Part shown: positions 60,854 to 64,000 of the stretch, in pieces | Numbering within the stretch: the first letter of the stretch is position 1 | Layout: the number at the start of each line of letters is the position of its first letter | Assembly (NCBI GenBank): GCA_965247065.1 | Contig: CBDFGN010000005.1 | Span: 434,001 to 498,000, forward strand | DNA length: 64,000 nucleotides | Source: CBDFGN01 sp965247065 | GTDB taxonomy: Bacteria > Bacteroidota > Bacteroidia > Cytophagales > Cyclobacteriaceae | Direction: 5' to 3' | Program-made: the position numbers and the translations under genes | Notes under the pieces: model-generated | Seen by the model: only the letters and a program-made list of their open reading frames with translations | The model's database searches: none | What the model was told of the DNA's origin: nothing

Positions 60854-63800
60854 ATGGCATTTAGAAAAAATAGGAAACTGAACACCGATTTTTCGACTGT
60901 AACCATCAGCCTTGCCTCACCTGAATCAATCTTGGAAAGTTCGCATGGAGAGGTAACTCAGCCCGAGACCATAAACTATCGTACATACAAACCGGAAATG
61001 GGTGGTTTGTTTTGCGAGAGAATATTCGGTCCGGTAAAGGACTGGGAATGTCACTGCGGTAAGTACAAGAGAATCAGATATAAAGGCATTATCTGCGATC
61101 GTTGTGGGGTAGAGGTTACTGAGAAGAAGGTCCGGAGAGAGCGAATGGGTCACATTGAGCTGGTCGTTCCTGTGGCCCATATTTGGTATTTCCGTTCTTT
61201 GCCTAATAAGATAGGCTATCTGCTAGGGCTCCCTACAAAAAAACTTGATCAAATAATATATTACGAACGATATGTGGTTATACAGTCGGGATTGAAGGAA
61301 GAGGATGGGGTAAACGCGATGGACTTTCTGACTGAGGACGAGTATCTGGACATTCTGGACAAGCTTCCCCGAGAGAATCAGGTTCTCGACGATAATGATC
61401 CAAACAAGTTCATAGCCAAAATGGGAGCCGAAGCACTTGAAATGCTTTTGGCCAGGGTTGAATTGGATGAGTTGTCGTATGGTCTGCGTCACCAGGCGGC
61501 TACCGATACCTCCCAACAAAGGAAGGCTGAAGCTCTTAAGAGGCTAAAGGTAGTTGAGGCGTTCCGTGATGCCAGGACCAGAATTGAAAACCGACCCGAA
61601 TGGATGGTTATTCGGATGGTACCGGTTATTCCTCCCGAGCTGCGACCTCTGGTACCTCTGGATGGGGGCCGGTTTGCTACCTCGGACCTGAATGACCTTT
61701 ATCGTCGCGTAATCATTAGAAACAACCGCCTAAAGAGATTAATAGACATCAAGGCTCCCGAAGTTATTTTAAGAAACGAAAAGAGAATGCTGCAGGAAGC
61801 TGTTGATTCTCTATTTGATAACTCTCGGAAAGTCAATGCAGTTCGCTCAGATGGAAACCGTGCTCTAAAGTCATTGAGCGATATGCTCAAAGGAAAGCAG
61901 GGTCGATTCCGGCAAAATCTTCTGGGTAAAAGAGTTGATTACTCAGGGAGATCAGTAATTGTCGTGGGCCCTGAATTGAAACTGCATGAATGCGGCTTAC
62001 CCAAGGATATGGCCGCTGAGCTTTTCAAACCTTTTATCATCAGAAAGCTCATCGAGAGAGGCATAGTCAAAACGGTAAAATCTGCCAAAAAGATAGTTGA
62101 TCGGAAAGATCCGGTCGTTTGGGACATCCTTGAAAACGTGTTGAAAGGACATCCGGTGCTATTGAACCGGGCGCCCACCCTGCATCGTCTTGGCATACAG
62201 GCATTCCAGCCTAAGCTCATAGAAGGAAAGGCAATTCAGTTGCATCCCCTGGTCTGCACCGCCTTCAACGCTGACTTTGATGGGGACCAAATGGCCGTAC
62301 ATGTTCCGCTGGGGCATGAAGCCATCTTAGAAGCTTCTATCCTGATGCTCTCTTCTCACAATATTCTTAATCCAGCAAATGGCGCTCCTATAACCGTACC
62401 ATCGCAGGATATGGTCCTGGGACTCTACTATGTTACCAAAGGAGACGCTGTTCCTCCCAAGCCCGTGAAAGAGACTAAAAGGAAATCAAAGAAAAAGGCT
62501 GTGCCGGATGAAGATGGTGGGCAGGTTTTCTATGGTCAGGAGGAGGTAATCATAGCCATCAATGAGCGACGTATTTCTCAACATGCTAATGTCAAGGTGC
62601 GGGTTAAGGTTCGAAATGAAAATGATGAATTGGAGGCGCAAGTCGTGGAAACAGTGGCCGGAAGAGTCATTTTCAATCAACACATTCCGGATGAAGTGGG
62701 ATTCGTGAATGAATTGCTAACTAAAAAGAAGTTGCAGCAAATTATCTCTAATGTATTCAAGATTTCTGGCTTGGCCAGAACCGCTCAGTTCCTGGACGAT
62801 ATCAAGGAATTAGGATTTCAATCAGCCTACAAGGGTGGCCTTTCAATCGGTCTCGAGGATGTGATTATTCCTATGGACAAAGAAAAGTTGCTTGAACAAG
62901 CGAAACAAGAGGTAGACGGCGTATGGAATAATTACCTGATGGGTCTGATCACCGATAATGAGCGGTATAATCAGGTAATTGACATTTGGACCAGAATAAA
63001 CTCGCAGTTGACCAATAGTCTCATGAACCAATTGGCCGGGGATCAGGATGGATTCAATTCCATATATATGATGATGCATTCCGGTGCGCGAGGTTCCAGG
63101 GAGCAGGTTCGGCAACTAGGCGGGATGAGAGGCCTTATGGCTAAGCCGCAGAAGAACTTGCAAGGTTCGGTGGGCGAAATAATCGAGAATCCTATCCTTT
63201 CAAACTTCAAAGAAGGACTTGACGTTATCGAATATTTTATATCGACCCACGGCGCACGCAAAGGACTGGCTGACACAGCCCTAAAAACCGCAGATGCAGG
63301 GTACTTAACCAGAAGACTGGTTGATGTGGCCCAGGACATGGTAGTCAATGAGGAAGACTGTGGAACCTTGCGGGGGCTGGTTGTTTCGGCCCTTAAAGAC
63401 AACGAGGAGGTTGTGGAGCCATTGTCTGAACGGATTCTGGGTAGAGTTTCGGTTCACGACGTATATGATCCGCTGAGCGATGAGTTGTTGGTTGAAGCTA
63501 ATCAGGAGATAATCGAAGAGAAAGCCCGAACCATTGATGGGACCAGCATTGAGGAGGTTGAAATACGGTCGGTGTTAACTTGCGAAGCAAAACAGGGGGT
63601 CTGCGCTCTGTGTTATGGACGTAACCTTGCCTCAGGGCTCATGGTCCAGCAGGGTGAGGCTGTGGGCGTGATTGCGGCCCAGTCAATTGGTGAACCCGGT
63701 ACCCAACTGACATTGAGGACCTTCCACGTGGGAGGTACTGCCTCCAACATCGCAGTTGAGGCGAGAATTCAAGCCAAGTTCGATGGTGTTATTGAATTTG

Positions 63801-64000
63801 ATGACCTGCGATCGGTCAAGACGACAAATCAGGATGGTAATCCGAGCACTGTGGTCATGGGCCGATCAGGTGAAATCCGGATTGTGGAGCCTAAAACAGG
63901 AAAGATTTTGATCAGCAACCACGTACCCTACGGTGCTTTTCTGACCATAAAGGAAAAAGGCAAAGTGTCCAAAGGGGCCGAGATGTGCTATTGGGATCCC
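60854..64000 (+). CDS. rpoC: RNA polymerase beta-prime subunit, N-terminal 1049 residues (cut by window edge)
   Basis: RpoC starts at ATG 60854 and remains open to the last base, so the C-terminal part lies outside. Visible: the zinc-1 site (WECHCGKYKRIRYKGIICDRC split pattern CxC...CxxC), the clamp, the catalytic loop NADFDGDQMAVH with Asp474, Asp476 and Asp478, the bridge-helix/trigger region GARKGLADTALKTADAGYLTRR type sequence, and the zinc-2 cysteines (EDCGTL, CEAKQGVCALCYGRNL). It lies 56 nt after rpoB. Confidence 0.98.
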   Translation, partial: MAFRKNRKLNTDFSTVTISLASPESILESSHGEVTQPETINYRTYKPEMGGLFCERIFGPVKDWECHCGKYKRIRYKGIICDRCGVEVTEKKVRRERMGHIELVVPVAHIWYFRSLPNKIGYLLGLPTKKLDQIIYYERYVVIQSGLKEEDGVNAMDFLTEDEYLDILDKLPRENQVLDDNDPNKFIAKMGAEALEMLLARVELDELSYGLRHQAATDTSQQRKAEALKRLKVVEAFRDARTRIENRPEWMVIRMVPVIPPELRPLVPLDGGRFATSDLNDLYRRVIIRNNRLKRLIDIKAPEVILRNEKRMLQEAVDSLFDNSRKVNAVRSDGNRALKSLSDMLKGKQGRFRQNLLGKRVDYSGRSVIVVGPELKLHECGLPKDMAAELFKPFIIRKLIERGIVKTVKSAKKIVDRKDPVVWDILENVLKGHPVLLNRAPTLHRLGIQAFQPKLIEGKAIQLHPLVCTAFNADFDGDQMAVHVPLGHEAILEASILMLSSHNILNPANGAPITVPSQDMVLGLYYVTKGDAVPPKPVKETKRKSKKKAVPDEDGGQVFYGQEEVIIAINERRISQHANVKVRVKVRNENDELEAQVVETVAGRVIFNQHIPDEVGFVNELLTKKKLQQIISNVFKISGLARTAQFLDDIKELGFQSAYKGGLSIGLEDVIIPMDKEKLLEQAKQEVDGVWNNYLMGLITDNERYNQVIDIWTRINSQLTNSLMNQLAGDQDGFNSIYMMMHSGARGSREQVRQLGGMRGLMAKPQKNLQGSVGEIIENPILSNFKEGLDVIEYFISTHGARKGLADTALKTADAGYLTRRLVDVAQDMVVNEEDCGTLRGLVVSALKDNEEVVEPLSERILGRVSVHDVYDPLSDELLVEANQEIIEEKARTIDGTSIEEVEIRSVLTCEAKQGVCALCYGRNLASGLMVQQGEAVGVIAAQSIGEPGTQLTLRTFHVGGTASNIAVEARIQAKFDGVIEFDDLRSVKTTNQDGNPSTVVMGRSGEIRIVEPKTGKILISNHVPYGAFLTIKEKGKVSKGAEMCYWDP

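Noticed and set aside
1..64000. CRISPR array, prophage, transposase or toxin-antitoxin module
   Set aside because: No regularly spaced repeats, integrase, transposase or paired small toxin genes were found on either strand.

Overview
The window looks like chromosome from a member of the Bacteroidota, most likely a Cytophagales-type bacterium. The evidence is a SusC/SusD outer-membrane pair, many SPII lipoproteins, Bacteroidota-type promoters (TTTG - about 19 nt - TAnnTTTG), weak or absent Shine-Dalgarno sequences with frequent TTG/GTG starts, a MetS-type small transporter subunit, and a Bacteroidota-style trnY-trnG-trnT-tuf-trnW-secE-nusG-rplKAJL-rpoBC locus. The phylum is well supported; anything finer is inference. 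I saw no complete mobile element, CRISPR array, prophage or toxin-antitoxin locus.

Layout. 1-5.2 kb (minus): a cut HAD phosphatase, a VOC protein, a ComM/YifB helicase gene interrupted by one in-frame TAA, gmhA, a small membrane protein and a Wzi/RemB-like barrel protein. 5.3-6.3 kb (minus): an HtrA-type protease without a signal peptide. 6.4-11.9 kb (plus): rpmE2 with its terminator, then a GlmU-like transferase, a DNA polymerase III delta-prime-like gene, hemC, a lipoprotein cyclophilin and an RmlD-like reductase. 11.9-16.1 kb (minus): three genes joined by ATGA overlaps: a TPR/WG-repeat secreted protein, an NSS sodium symporter and a 38-residue MetS-like small subunit. 16.1-16.9 kb: a tRNA-Pro with the unusual anticodon AGG, followed by a decayed copy of its own 3' half and terminator. 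16.9-22.6 kb: envelope proteins, a TerB-like protein, glnA, a thioredoxin-like protein and an acyl carrier protein. 22.7-26.6 kb: an NtrY/NtrX-like sensor and sigma-54 activator, a LuxR-type response regulator, and between them a candidate small RNA. 27.2-32.0 kb: susC-susD. 32.4-36.3 kb: a DUF3179 lipoprotein with an outer-membrane partner carrying a Cys-Cys motif, and a TolC protein. 36.4-41.4 kb: a beta-propeller protein, lpxH, ftsH and rsfS (minus), divergent from birA. 41.5-51.8 kb: ahcY, an aldo/keto reductase, a dolichyl-phosphate mannose synthase-like transferase, an ECF sigma factor with a soluble zinc-type anti-sigma, gmk, nadD, frr, pyrH, a biotinyl-domain protein and an M1 peptidase. 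52.0-64.0 kb: the translation/transcription super-locus, ending inside rpoC.

How it fits together. Most genes are housekeeping: ribosome and RNA polymerase, protein quality control (ftsH, HtrA), lipid A and heptose precursors (lpxH, gmhA), haem, biotin and nitrogen assimilation. The accessory layer is the envelope: SusCD, TolC, barrel proteins and lipoproteins. No clearly new multi-gene system is evident. The items most worth a second look are the nonsense codon in comM, the A34 tRNA-Pro and its decayed 3' copy, the candidate sRNA at about 25.63-25.70 kb, the altered GAFTGA loop of the sigma-54 activator, an apparently leaderless glycosyltransferase mRNA, and the ATGA-coupled WG-repeat/NSS/MetS cluster.
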